Positions 15,312 to 22,357 of a DNA stretch of 38,053 nucleotides are shown piece after piece. The DNA lies in contig NZ_LMQP01000004.1 in the NCBI RefSeq assembly GCF_001425405.1, forward strand, positions 47,103 through 85,155. The letters run 5' to 3'. The notes below the pieces were generated by a model. That model searched no databases. It was not told the DNA's origin and was given only the letters and a program-made list of their open reading frames with translations. The position numbers and the translations under genes were made by a program. The first letter of the stretch is position 1; each line of letters begins with the position of its first letter. Source of the DNA: Sphingomonas sp. Leaf412. Lineage in GTDB: Bacteria > Pseudomonadota > Alphaproteobacteria > Sphingomonadales > Sphingomonadaceae.

Positions 15312-17926
15312 GCGATGCTCTCCTTCCATGCGTCGCCGACCGTGTCGCGGACCGCGGCAAGGCCCGCAAGTACCGCGTCCCAGTCCGCGCATCCCAGCGC
15401 GCGCGCGATCAACATGCGCGTGGCCGCGTCGGCGGGTTCCTGTACGTCGGGCGCGACCAGGCGGACGGTGACCAGCAGCCGCGTCAGCAGGTCGTGCGCG
15501 CGGCGCCACGCCGGCGTCGCCGCGCCGCCCGCCACCAGCGCATCGATCGCCCGCCCCATGTCGGGATCGAACGCGATCCGGCGGGTCAGCTGCGCTACAT
15601 GGACCGCGAACTCCAGATCGACGAGCCCCCCGGGCAGCAGCTTGGCGTCCAGCGGGCCCTGCGGCGGCTTGTGGCGCGCCATCTCCTCGCGCATCGTCGC
15701 CGCATCGGCCGCGATATCGCGCGCAGGACGGTTCCCGGACAGGACGTCCGCCACCACCGCCGTCACCGCGGCCCGCGCCGCATCGGACCCGAACACGGGC
15801 CGCGCGCGGGTCAGCGCCATATGCTCCCACGTCCACGCATCCTCGCGCTGGTAGCGCGCGAAACTGTCCAGGCTGACGACCAGCGGCCCCTGCGCGCCCG
15901 ACGGGCGCAGCCGCGTGTCCACCGGATACAACGGTCCCGCCGCCGTCGGCACCGACAATGCGGCGGTCACGCGCTGCGCCAGTCGATTGTAATACAGGGT
16001 CGCACCCAGCGGCTTCGCGCCATCGGACTCGGCGTTGAAATCGCCGGTGAACAGGTAGACGAGGTCGAGGTCGGACGCATGCGTCAATGCTGCGCCGCCG
16101 AAACGCCCGAGCGCCAGGATCACCAGTTCGCTTTCGGGCACGACGCCGTGCGCGCGCGCGAATTCGTCCACCGTCGCGCGCGCCAGCACCCCGACCGCGG
16201 CGTCGGCGACGCGGGCATATCCCGCCGCGACGTCGAGCGGGTCTGCGGCGCCCGCGACGATCTGCGCGCCCAGGGCGAAGCGCTTGTCCCCGACGACGCG
16301 GCGGACATGTTCCAGCATGGACTGGTAGTCCGCGCCGCACTCGATCGCCGCCATTTCCGCCGCCAGATCGTCGACCGCCCCGACCGGCGCCAGGGCGCTG
16401 GCGTCGATCAGGCCGTCCAGCAGGTCGGGCCGCCGCGACAGTTCGTCCGCCAGCGGGGCGGCGTGGCTGAGCAGTTCGGCCAGCAACCGCGCCAGCGCGG
16501 GGCGCGCCTCCAGCAGGCGCAGGACGTTGATCGCGGTCGGCAGTCGTTCCAGCAACCGGTCGAGCCGCATCAGGGCGGTCGCGGGCGCGGGGGACCGGCC
16601 GATCGCGGCGATCAGGCCGGGCAGCACCGCCTCCAGTGCGTCCTGCGCCGCCGCGCTGCGCAACGCGGGGTAGCGCGCCTCGCGCCACGCCGCGATCCGC
16701 TGCGCCGCCTGCGTCACGTCGTCGAACCCGGCGGCGGACAGGCTCGTCGCGAGCCGATCCGGGTCGATGGGGACCGCGCCCGTGTCGGCCGGGGCCAGAC
16801 GGTCGAACGTCGCCGCCACCCGCGCCACATGCGGTGCCAGCAGGTCCAGCAATGCCGTGCCGTCGACCAGGCCGTGCAGACGGGCGACGCGATCGAGCGC
16901 GTCGCCGGTCGGCAGCGCGTGGGTCTGCCGGTCGTCGATCATCTGCACGCGATGCTCGATCGTGCGCAGCAGGACATAGGCGTCGGACAGCGCCGCCGCA
17001 TCGTCGGGCGCGATCCGCCCCGCCGCCGCCAGCGCGGCCAGCGCGTCCAGGGTCGCGGGCGCCCGCAGCGCGGGCTCGCGACCGCCGTGGATCAACTGGT
17101 GGATTTGCGCAAAAAACTCCACCTCCCGTATCCCCCCGCGTCCGCGCTTCAGGTCGAAGCCGGGGCCGAACGCCTGCCCCTGCGCATGATGGTCGCGGAT
17201 GCGGCGGGTGATATCCAGAATCTCGCGCACCGCGCCGAAATCCAGGCTGCGGCGCCAGACGAACGACCGGATCGCATCGAGGAAGCGCCTGCCCAGCGCC
17301 ATGTCCCCGGCGCAGGCCCGCGCGCGGATAAAAGCGGCGCGTTCCCACGGCAGCGCTTGCGATTCGTAATATCCGATCGCGGCGTCGATCGGGATCGCGA
17401 TCGGCGTGACCTCTGGCGACGGGCGCAACCGCAGGTCGACGCGCAGGACGTAGCCGTCCGCATCGCGGTGCTGGAGCAGTTCCAGCACGCGCCGGCCGAT
17501 CCTGACCGCGGCATCGGCCACATCCTCCCGTTCGCGATGCGGCAGGGTGTCGGGATCGTACAGGAAGATCGGGTCGATATCAGACGAATAGTTCAGCTCC
17601 CCGCTGCCCTGCTTGCCCAAAGCGATCGCGGCGAAGCCGGTCGGCGCCGCGCCAGGGACGCGTTCGTCGACCGCCGCCGCGATAGCCGTGTCGAGCGCAC
17701 GATCCGCGAAGGCGGTCAGGCGGGCCGTGACGGCGCGGAAGTCGAGCGCACCGGACAGATCGCCCAGCGCGACGTCGAGCGCCACCAAGCGTCGCTCTCG
17801 TCGCAGTCGCTGCCCGACGGTGGCATCCGCATCCGCCAAGCGCGCGCGAACGGCCGGTTCCGTCGCCATCAGCATCGACAGAAAAGGAGACTCGGAGGCG
17901 TTTGTTTGGGTTTTGGGGTTGTTCAA
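15290..17926 (-). CDS. glnE: Bifunctional glutamine synthetase adenylyltransferase/deadenylylase
   Basis: Controls glutamine synthetase by attaching or removing AMP in response to PII and glutamine. About 878 aa with two nucleotidyltransferase domains. The N-terminal (deadenylylating) one has GSGELNYSSDIDPIFLYD; the C-terminal (adenylylating) one has LGRFGGAALTHASDLDLVYL. GIREVEFFAQIHQL and GGLVDLEFAVHVAQL are the conserved blocks after each. The start is uncertain: the family N-terminus (SPFL) lies just after a TTG at 17926, which I chose. The first in-frame ATG after that removes conserved residues, and the open frame further upstream overlaps a gene on the other strand. Confidence 0.93.
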   Translation of the reverse strand: MNNPKTQTNASESPFLSMLMATEPAVRARLADADATVGQRLRRERRLVALDVALGDLSGALDFRAVTARLTAFADRALDTAIAAAVDERVPGAAPTGFAAIALGKQGSGELNYSSDIDPIFLYDPDTLPHREREDVADAAVRIGRRVLELLQHRDADGYVLRVDLRLRPSPEVTPIAIPIDAAIGYYESQALPWERAAFIRARACAGDMALGRRFLDAIRSFVWRRSLDFGAVREILDITRRIRDHHAQGQAFGPGFDLKRGRGGIREVEFFAQIHQLIHGGREPALRAPATLDALAALAAAGRIAPDDAAALSDAYVLLRTIEHRVQMIDDRQTHALPTGDALDRVARLHGLVDGTALLDLLAPHVARVAATFDRLAPADTGAVPIDPDRLATSLSAAGFDDVTQAAQRIAAWREARYPALRSAAAQDALEAVLPGLIAAIGRSPAPATALMRLDRLLERLPTAINVLRLLEARPALARLLAELLSHAAPLADELSRRPDLLDGLIDASALAPVGAVDDLAAEMAAIECGADYQSMLEHVRRVVGDKRFALGAQIVAGAADPLDVAAGYARVADAAVGVLARATVDEFARAHGVVPESELVILALGRFGGAALTHASDLDLVYLFTGDFNAESDGAKPLGATLYYNRLAQRVTAALSVPTAAGPLYPVDTRLRPSGAQGPLVVSLDSFARYQREDAWTWEHMALTRARPVFGSDAARAAVTAVVADVLSGNRPARDIAADAATMREEMARHKPPQGPLDAKLLPGGLVDLEFAVHVAQLTRRIAFDPDMGRAIDALVAGGAATPAWRRAHDLLTRLLVTVRLVAPDVQEPADAATRMLIARALGCADWDAVLAGLAAVRDTVGDAWKESIAWKPSPT

Positions 17927-17971
17927 GAGGATGGTCCGAAACCTAAGGGGCGACGCTTCGTTAGGAACGTC

Positions 17972-18136
17972 ATGACCGGGCGCGCGCCTTCCCCTCCTTC
18001 GACGACGAACGGCACCTATGCCGTTCGGACGCCGCGGCACATCGATGCGGTGTCGGATGCGCTGTCCACCGCGTTTTCCGTGGGCGATCTGCCGCAGGAC
18101 TGGCAGGCGATGCTTCGGCAGCTGGACCGCCACTGA
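17972..18136 (+). CDS. NepR-like microprotein next to ecfG
   Basis: A 54-aa protein with AGGA eight bases before the ATG. A disordered N-terminus (residues 1-20) precedes HIDAVSDALSTAFSVG and DLPQDWQAMLRQLDRH. This two-helix pattern matches NepR encoded at 20179 (GSALRSVYNNTVEE then VPDDLLSLLGKLD): A-L-x-x-aromatic in helix 1, then P-x-D and L-x-x-L-D in helix 2, with a loop about three residues shorter. It is convergent with ecfG, with only 12 bp between the stops. I infer a second anti-sigma factor, or a decoy for EcfG or PhyR. It starts 45 bp from the glnE start on the other strand. Being short, it could also be an unrelated small protein. Confidence 0.6.
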   Translation: MTGRAPSPPSTTNGTYAVRTPRHIDAVSDALSTAFSVGDLPQDWQAMLRQLDRH

Positions 18137-18155
18137 CCATAAAAACGGTCAGCGG
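18130..18155. terminator. Hairpin carrying both stop codons of convergent genes
   Basis: CTGACC (18133-18138) pairs with GGTCAG (18147-18152) around an A-rich eight-base loop; beyond one A-C mismatch, two more C-G pairs extend the stem. The left arm contains the TGA of the NepR-like gene and the right arm the TGA of ecfG on the other strand. Each strand has a run of five A or T only in the loop, so intrinsic termination is possible but not classical. Confidence 0.5.
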
Positions 18156-18802
18156 TCGCGGCTCAATTCTTCCACCTCGCCCATGATGGCGTCAAGGGTC
18201 GAGCGGCCGCCGTTACCCTCGTGATCGCGTCGGGACGACAGGCTGCCGTCGTTCATCAAAGCCTCCAGCGCGACCCGGCCCCGTGCCACGCGGCTCTTGA
18301 TCGTACCGACGGCGACGCCGCAGATTTCCGCCGCTTCCTCATAGGCGAAGCCGCCCGCCCCGACCAGGATCAACGCCTCGCGCTGCGGCTGGGGGAGATG
18401 GAGCAGCGCGCGCTGCATGTCGGCCAGTTCGACATGCTTGTCCTGGCTGGCCGGGGCCGCCAGCACGCGATCGGCGACCAGATCGTCCCACTCGCCCTTG
18501 AACCGGGCGCGGCGCATCTGGCTGAGGAACAGGTTGCGCAGGATGATGAAGGTCCAGGCCCGCATGTTCGTGCCCGCCTGGAACCGCTTGCGCGCCGCCC
18601 AGGCCTTCAGCAGCGTTTCCTGCACGAGGTCGTCGGCCAGATCGCGATTGCCCGACAGCGACCGCCCGAAGGCGCGCAGATGAGGGATCACGATCGCCAG
18701 CTGCTGCTTGAATTCGGGATCGGACAGGGAGACGTGCTCGACGGGCGCGTCCTCGCGGACGTCGTCGGCGTCGTCTTCGACGCGCGAGGGGGATTGGGTC
18801 AT
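18149..18802 (-). CDS. ecfG: ECF sigma factor EcfG, general stress response
   Basis: A 217-aa extracytoplasmic-function sigma factor. The acidic N-terminus precedes sigma-2 (about 33-100: FKQQLAIVIPHLRAFGRSLS, DLADDLVQETLLKAWAA, MRAWTFIILRNLFLSQMRR) and sigma-4 (about 128-182: HLPQPQREALILVGAGGFAY, EEAAEICGVAVGTIKSRVAR). The DLADDLVQETLLKAW block and the company of phyR and nepR identify the EcfG group. In the family it is held by NepR and released when phosphorylated PhyR binds NepR, then directs transcription from GGAAC-N16-CGTT promoters. It is on the same strand as phyR but separated by a hairpin and a 45-aa gene. No EcfG-type promoter is visible directly upstream. Confidence 0.95.
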   Translation of the reverse strand: MTQSPSRVEDDADDVREDAPVEHVSLSDPEFKQQLAIVIPHLRAFGRSLSGNRDLADDLVQETLLKAWAARKRFQAGTNMRAWTFIILRNLFLSQMRRARFKGEWDDLVADRVLAAPASQDKHVELADMQRALLHLPQPQREALILVGAGGFAYEEAAEICGVAVGTIKSRVARGRVALEALMNDGSLSSRRDHEGNGGRSTLDAIMGEVEELSRDR

Positions 18803-18900
18803 GCCGCTCCGATGCCTCGGCGCCCCGCCCGCTGCGGATGCGCCTGAAGCTGAAAGATAGGGACCGCCGGCCCGATTGACCAGCGCTGTCCGATACGTGG

Positions 18901-18908
18901 ATGGTTAA
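18901..18908 (-). promoter_or_regulatory. TTAACCAT motif upstream of ecfG (possible CtrA half-site)
   Basis: The minus strand reads GGTTAACCAT here, 100 bp before the ecfG start and just after the stop of the 45-aa gene. The same octamer occurs before the M23 peptidase gene. CtrA control of ecfG is speculation from the motif alone. Confidence 0.25.
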
Positions 18909-18917
18909 CCGGACGAT

Positions 18918-19055
18918 TCAGAGGATGAGGATCGCCGCGAAGATCACGATCACCGCCGTCAGCGAGATGGCAAGGACATAGCGCATCGTGCCCGTTTTCT
19001 GGCCCGCACGCGCGTCCTGCGCATCGACGTGGATTGGATTGTTGTCGTCGACCAT
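18918..19055 (-). CDS. 45-aa single-pass membrane protein between phyR and ecfG
   Basis: Reads MVDDNNPIHVDAQDARAGQK, then TGTMRYVLAISLTAVIVIFA and AILIL. This is a polar acidic N-terminus followed by one hydrophobic helix (about 26-45) running to the very C-terminus, as in a tail-anchored or small inner-membrane protein. All codons fit the GC-rich bias where synonymous choice allows. It sits between phyR (80 bp upstream, past a hairpin) and ecfG (115 bp downstream) on the same strand. I do not recognise a named family. Position inside the stress-response locus suggests a regulatory or stress-induced membrane peptide, which is inference only. Confidence 0.62.
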   Translation of the reverse strand: MVDDNNPIHVDAQDARAGQKTGTMRYVLAISLTAVIVIFAAILIL

Positions 19056-19099
19056 GTTCGGACCACTCGATTCGTTGTGATATCGTACCGAACGCGCGT

Positions 19100-19126
19100 G
19101 GCGCCGCCGGGTTGCACGGCGGCGCC
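19100..19126 (-). terminator. Stable hairpin downstream of phyR
   Basis: GGCGCCGCCG (19100-19109) and CGGCGGCGCC (19117-19126) form a perfect 10-bp stem with a seven-base loop, starting 8 bp after the phyR stop on the minus strand. No T tract follows. It could terminate or stabilise the phyR transcript and limit read-through into the 45-aa gene and ecfG. Confidence 0.55.
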
Positions 19127-19134
19127 GCGGCGGA

Positions 19135-19929
19135 TCAGGCGGGGACCGTCGACTGGTCGAAGAACAGCGCCTGGCTGATCGCCGCCTTCACCGTGGACCG
19201 CTGGAACGGCTTGGTGATGAGGAACGTCGGCTCGGGGCGTTCGCCGGTCAGCAGGCGTTCCGGGAAGGCGGTGATGAAGATGACGGGCACGTTGAATTCG
19301 GCCAGGATGTCCTTCACCGCATCGATCCCGGAACTGTCGTCGGCCAGCTGGATGTCGGCGAGGACCAGGCCGGGCCGCTCCTCCATCGCCAGCGCGACCG
19401 CCTCGTCGCGCGTGACGGCCACGCCCGTGATGTCGTGGCCCAGGTCGCGGACGATCGATTCGATATCCATCGCGATGATCGGCTCGTCCTCGATCACCAG
19501 CACGCGCGCACGCGTCTGCTTCTCGATCTCGGACAGCGCATCGGCGACGAGGCTGTCCACCTCGCCGGCGTCCACATCGATCAGATAGGCCGCATCCTCG
19601 GGCGTGAAGCCCTCCATCGCGGTCAGCAGCAACGCCTGACGCGACAGGGGAGTCATCCGAGACAACCGCGCACGCGCCACCGCCTCCTGCTCCTCGATCG
19701 CGTCCACCTCCGGCTGCTCGTCGAAGTTGGTCGAATTCCAGATCGCCTGAAACGTGCGATACAGTCCCAGCCGCGGATCGACGTCGCGCGGAAACTCTTC
19801 CGGCGCGGCGACGATCGCCTCCAGCGTGGCGCGCACATAGCGGTCGCCCTGCGCCTGGCTTCCGGTCAGCGCGCGACCGTAGCGGCGCAGGAACGGAAGA
19901 TGCGGCGCGAGTTTCTGTCCGAGCGACAT
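19135..19929 (-). CDS. phyR: Response regulator PhyR (anti-anti-sigma factor)
   Basis: A 264-aa protein with a sigma-like N-terminal domain (about 1-135) and a C-terminal receiver (about 141-258). The sigma-like half (FLRRYGRALTGSQAQGDRYV, MTPLSRQALLLTAMEGFTPE) mimics EcfG. The receiver has VIEDEP, the phospho-acceptor D192 in VLADIQLAD, the atypical FITAFPERLLTG, and K240 in LITKPF. When phosphorylated, the sigma-like domain binds NepR and frees EcfG. The ATG at 19929 is chosen because it begins the conserved MSLGQKLAPHLPFLRRYGRA; GGGAGGG lies ten bases upstream. Divergent from nepR with a 249-bp shared intergenic region. Confidence 0.96.
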   Translation of the reverse strand: MSLGQKLAPHLPFLRRYGRALTGSQAQGDRYVRATLEAIVAAPEEFPRDVDPRLGLYRTFQAIWNSTNFDEQPEVDAIEEQEAVARARLSRMTPLSRQALLLTAMEGFTPEDAAYLIDVDAGEVDSLVADALSEIEKQTRARVLVIEDEPIIAMDIESIVRDLGHDITGVAVTRDEAVALAMEERPGLVLADIQLADDSSGIDAVKDILAEFNVPVIFITAFPERLLTGERPEPTFLITKPFQRSTVKAAISQALFFDQSTVPA

Positions 19930-20057
19930 GGTTTGTTGGCCCTCCCTGGACGCCGGATTGCCCGTCACGTCCCATAACGAAAACAATGTGTTCCGACATC
20001 CCCCGCGCCCGTGAAGGTGGCAATACCCCCGGCAGGCGAAATTCGTCGTACAGGCGT

Positions 20058-20082
20058 GGAACCAACGAAGGGGTTTTTGGTT
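20058..20082 (+). promoter_or_regulatory. EcfG-type promoter of nepR-phyP
   Basis: GGAAC (20058-20062) is followed after 16 bp by GGTT (20079-20082), matching the EcfG consensus GGAAC-N16-CGTT except for one base of the -10 element. It lies 97 bp before the nepR start codon. Autoregulation of the stress module through such a site is known in sphingomonads; its use here is inferred from the match. Confidence 0.68.
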
Positions 20083-20178
20083 TCATCGATCAGCGCAGGG
20101 CACATGCGCGATCTACCAAAGGGTTCATCGAACGGTTTCGGCTCGACCCCCTCCGCGGGGCGAATGGGGGGTTAAGCG

Positions 20179-20337
20179 TTGACGTCGGACAATAAAGCGT
20201 CGGAAAAGCCGAAGAAGGGCGCCGCCGCACAATCGAAGAATCGCGACATGGGCTCCGCTCTTCGCTCCGTCTACAACAATACCGTCGAGGAAACCGTGCC
20301 GGACGACCTGCTCTCGCTGCTCGGCAAACTCGACTAG
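20179..20337 (+). CDS. nepR: Anti-sigma factor NepR
   Basis: A 52-aa cytoplasmic anti-sigma factor. A charged flexible N-terminus (SDNKASEKPKKGAAAQSKN) leads into the conserved two-helix core: DMGSALRSVYNNTVEETVP then DDLLSLLGKLD. It binds EcfG until phosphorylated PhyR takes its place. Translation must start at a TTG (20179), eight bases after a GGGGG tract; the only ATG (residue 24) would remove the N-terminal extension. The stop is six bases before the phyP GTG. An EcfG-type promoter lies upstream. Confidence 0.92.
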   Translation: MTSDNKASEKPKKGAAAQSKNRDMGSALRSVYNNTVEETVPDDLLSLLGKLD

Positions 20338-20343
20338 CGGACG

Positions 20344-21939
20344 GTGGCCGACGTCCCCGTCGCCGAAGACCCCGCCGCCACGGTGGCGCAGCGTCCCGGC
20401 CTGATCGCGCGCTGGCCCACCGGCGCGAAGCTTTTCCTCATCCTGTCGGTCGCGCTGCTCCCGCTGGCGCTGATCGCGACGTTCGCCACCCTTCGCGTGA
20501 CGCAGATCGCGGATACCGAACTGGGCGCGCACCTGCGCGTCGCGACGTCCGAGTCCAGCCGCGCCATCGCGATCGAGCTGGTCGGCGACATGACGGCGTT
20601 GCGCGTGGCGGTCGATGCGCTGGGCGCGGATGCGGGCGACGCCCCCAGCTGCGCTCGCGCACAGGGCGTGTTCGCGCAACAGGCCGCGCAGGGCACCAGC
20701 TTCGTCATCGTCGACCGTCGCGGCCGCCCGTTGTGCGGCGAACCGTTCCCCGGCGCCGCCGCCTTCGCCCGCCGTTCCGATTCCGCGGTCGTGGGCGCAC
20801 GGATCGTCGACGGGCAGGGCGTCATCCTGCGCGTCGCGGGACGCAACGACGGGACCAGCGCGGCCGCGTTCTTCCCAGCCGCCTTCCTCGCGCGGATCAG
20901 CCGCCCGAGCGGCTTTCCCAATGATTACGGCTCGACGCTGATCCTGGGCGACGACCGGCTCGAACTCGATCCGCTGGCCCGTCGCGACGTGCTGGAACGA
21001 CGTGAAACCGTGCGTACCGACCTCGCCATCGCGGGCCTGTCGCTGGAGATGCAGGTCCGCAGCGCCCCCGTGGGCTCGCCGTTGCTGATCGCGCTCGCGC
21101 TGCCGCTGGTTATGTGGGCGCTGGCGTCGGCGATCTCCTATCTGGTCGTCGACCGCCTGCTGATCGCGCCGTTGCGGGCGTTGCGGGCCAGCATCGCGGC
21201 CTATGCCCCCGGCGACGAACCTGACCCGGCGGTCCTTCGCGCGCTGCCTGCGCGCGAGATACGCGACCTGGGCGACACCTTCCGCGCGCTCAGCCGCACC
21301 GTCGCGATCCATGAAGCCGGACTGGCCGAAGGACTGGTGCGACAGACCAAGCTGACGCGCGAGGTCCATCATCGCGTCAAGAACAACCTCCAGGTCATCG
21401 CCAGCCTCATCAACTTCCATGCCCGTGGCGCCAGCAGCGACGAGGTGGCACACGCCTATGCCTCGATCCAGCGACGGGTCGATGCGCTGGCGGTGGTGCA
21501 CCGCTATCATTTTGCGGAGATGGAGGAGAATCGCGGCGTCGGGATGCGATCGGTGCTGGGCGAACTGGCGTCGAACATCCGTGCCACCGCGCCCGAGGGA
21601 TCGCGTATCGGCATCCTGCTGGACATCGACGACGTCCATGTGACGCAGGATGTCGCGGTGGCGGTGGCGTTCCTGTCGACGGAACTGATCGAACTGGCGA
21701 TGACGTGCGACCCGCTGGCGCAGTTGCGGATATCGTTGAAGCCGCTGGCCGACGGATCGCGGGCGACGTTGCGGCTGTCGTCGCGGGCGCTGGTCGACAG
21801 CGACCTGCTGCGCGATCGATTGCGCGATCGGTACGGCCGCGTCATCGAAGGGCTGACGCGCCAGTTGCGTTCCACGTTGCAGCACGATCCGCTGACCGGC
21901 GCGTACGAAGTCGGGATCGCCATCGTTTCGGTCGATTGA
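20344..21939 (+). CDS. phyP: PhyP-like membrane HisKA_2 protein with degenerate ATPase domain
   Basis: A 531-aa inner-membrane protein beginning with GTG. TM1 about 28-52, periplasmic sensor about 53-245, TM2 about 246-268, HAMP-like linker, then the HisKA_2 dimerisation helix with EVHHRVKNNLQVIASLINFH (predicted acceptor H343). The following domain lacks a recognisable N box (where an Asn is expected it reads STELIELAMTCDP), the DxGxG motif and the second glycine box, so ATP binding is doubtful. In Sphingomonas the kinase-like protein encoded downstream of nepR, PhyP, acts as a negative regulator (phosphatase) of PhyR, which fits a degenerate ATPase. Annotation as a histidine kinase alone would be misleading. 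Confidence 0.87.
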   Translation: MADVPVAEDPAATVAQRPGLIARWPTGAKLFLILSVALLPLALIATFATLRVTQIADTELGAHLRVATSESSRAIAIELVGDMTALRVAVDALGADAGDAPSCARAQGVFAQQAAQGTSFVIVDRRGRPLCGEPFPGAAAFARRSDSAVVGARIVDGQGVILRVAGRNDGTSAAAFFPAAFLARISRPSGFPNDYGSTLILGDDRLELDPLARRDVLERRETVRTDLAIAGLSLEMQVRSAPVGSPLLIALALPLVMWALASAISYLVVDRLLIAPLRALRASIAAYAPGDEPDPAVLRALPAREIRDLGDTFRALSRTVAIHEAGLAEGLVRQTKLTREVHHRVKNNLQVIASLINFHARGASSDEVAHAYASIQRRVDALAVVHRYHFAEMEENRGVGMRSVLGELASNIRATAPEGSRIGILLDIDDVHVTQDVAVAVAFLSTELIELAMTCDPLAQLRISLKPLADGSRATLRLSSRALVDSDLLRDRLRDRYGRVIEGLTRQLRSTLQHDPLTGAYEVGIAIVSVD

Positions 21940-22035
21940 GAAAAGCGCGATCGGGGCGGGAACCGCATCGCCGATACGTCGTTCTACCTTCGGATCGCGA
22001 CCTTGAGCCCCCCCGCTTTCGCGATCCACGACATA

Positions 22036-22085
22036 GGCCCGGAAGCGTCCACCCCTCCCCCCCCCGGTGACGCTTCCGGGCCTTA
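22036..22085 (+). terminator. Long 14-bp hairpin downstream of phyP
   Basis: GGCCCGGAAGCGTC (22036-22049) pairs perfectly with GACGCTTCCGGGCC (22069-22082). The 19-base loop is C-rich and the stem is followed by TTACCTTTT. It lies 96 bp after the phyP stop and before the entericidin promoter, so it probably ends the nepR-phyP transcript. It may be a copy of a dispersed palindrome. Confidence 0.65.
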
Positions 22086-22105
22086 CCTTTTCCCACCGAC
22101 ACCGC

Positions 22106-22130
22106 GGAACGAACTCGGCGGACGCGCATT
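22106..22130 (+). promoter_or_regulatory. EcfG-type promoter of the entericidin gene
   Basis: GGAAC (22106-22110) is followed after 16 bp by CATT (22127-22130), three of four matches to the CGTT -10 element of EcfG. It sits 30 bp before the start codon with a good Shine-Dalgarno between, which is ideal geometry. It suggests this lipoprotein belongs to the general stress regulon. Confidence 0.6.
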
Positions 22131-22160
22131 CAGTGTGCAGTTTTCCAAGGAGCAGGTTTC

Positions 22161-22298
22161 ATGCGTAAGGTTCTGACGATGGCGATGCTGGCGAGCGCGG
22201 TGCTGGTTTCGGCGTGCAACACGATCGCGGGCGCGGGCAAGGACGTCTCGTCCGCCGGTCAGACCGTTACGGGTGCCGCGAACGACGTGAAGGACTGA
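22161..22298 (+). CDS. Entericidin A/B family lipoprotein
   Basis: A 45-aa lipoprotein: signal peptide MRKVLTMAMLASAVL, lipobox VSAC with acylated Cys19, then the short mature chain NTIAGAGKDVSSAGQTVTGA ending ANDVKD. AAGGAG lies nine bases before the ATG. Entericidins are small envelope lipoproteins, first described as an antidote/toxin pair in E. coli; in alphaproteobacteria a single copy is often stress-induced. Here it is a single gene with its own EcfG-like promoter and strong terminator. Its molecular role is unknown. Confidence 0.88.
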   Translation: MRKVLTMAMLASAVLVSACNTIAGAGKDVSSAGQTVTGAANDVKD

Positions 22299-22325
22299 TC
22301 CTTCCCGTCATCCGACACGTAAAGG

Positions 22326-22357
22326 GGCGGTCCGCGATTGCGCGGGCCGCCGTTTTT
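22326..22357 (+). terminator. Rho-independent terminator of the entericidin gene
   Basis: An 11-bp stem (GGCGGTCCGCG, 22326-22336, with CGCGGGCCGCC, 22341-22351, one T-G wobble) has the tetraloop ATTG and is followed by GTTTTT. It abuts the tatC stop on the other strand, so it also separates the convergent tat operon. Confidence 0.9.

Noticed and set aside
15083..18136. 1017-codon plus-strand frame opposite glnE and bcp
   Set aside because: Antisense shadow; only its last 54 codons (from 17972), outside glnE, look like a real small gene and are annotated separately.
19976..19994. GGAAC...CGTT pair upstream of phyR on the minus strand
   Set aside because: The spacing is about 10 bp and not the 16 bp required for an EcfG promoter.
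19986..20195. 69-codon plus-strand frame between phyR and nepR
   Set aside because: It overlaps the nepR promoter region, has no ribosome-binding site and resembles no protein family.
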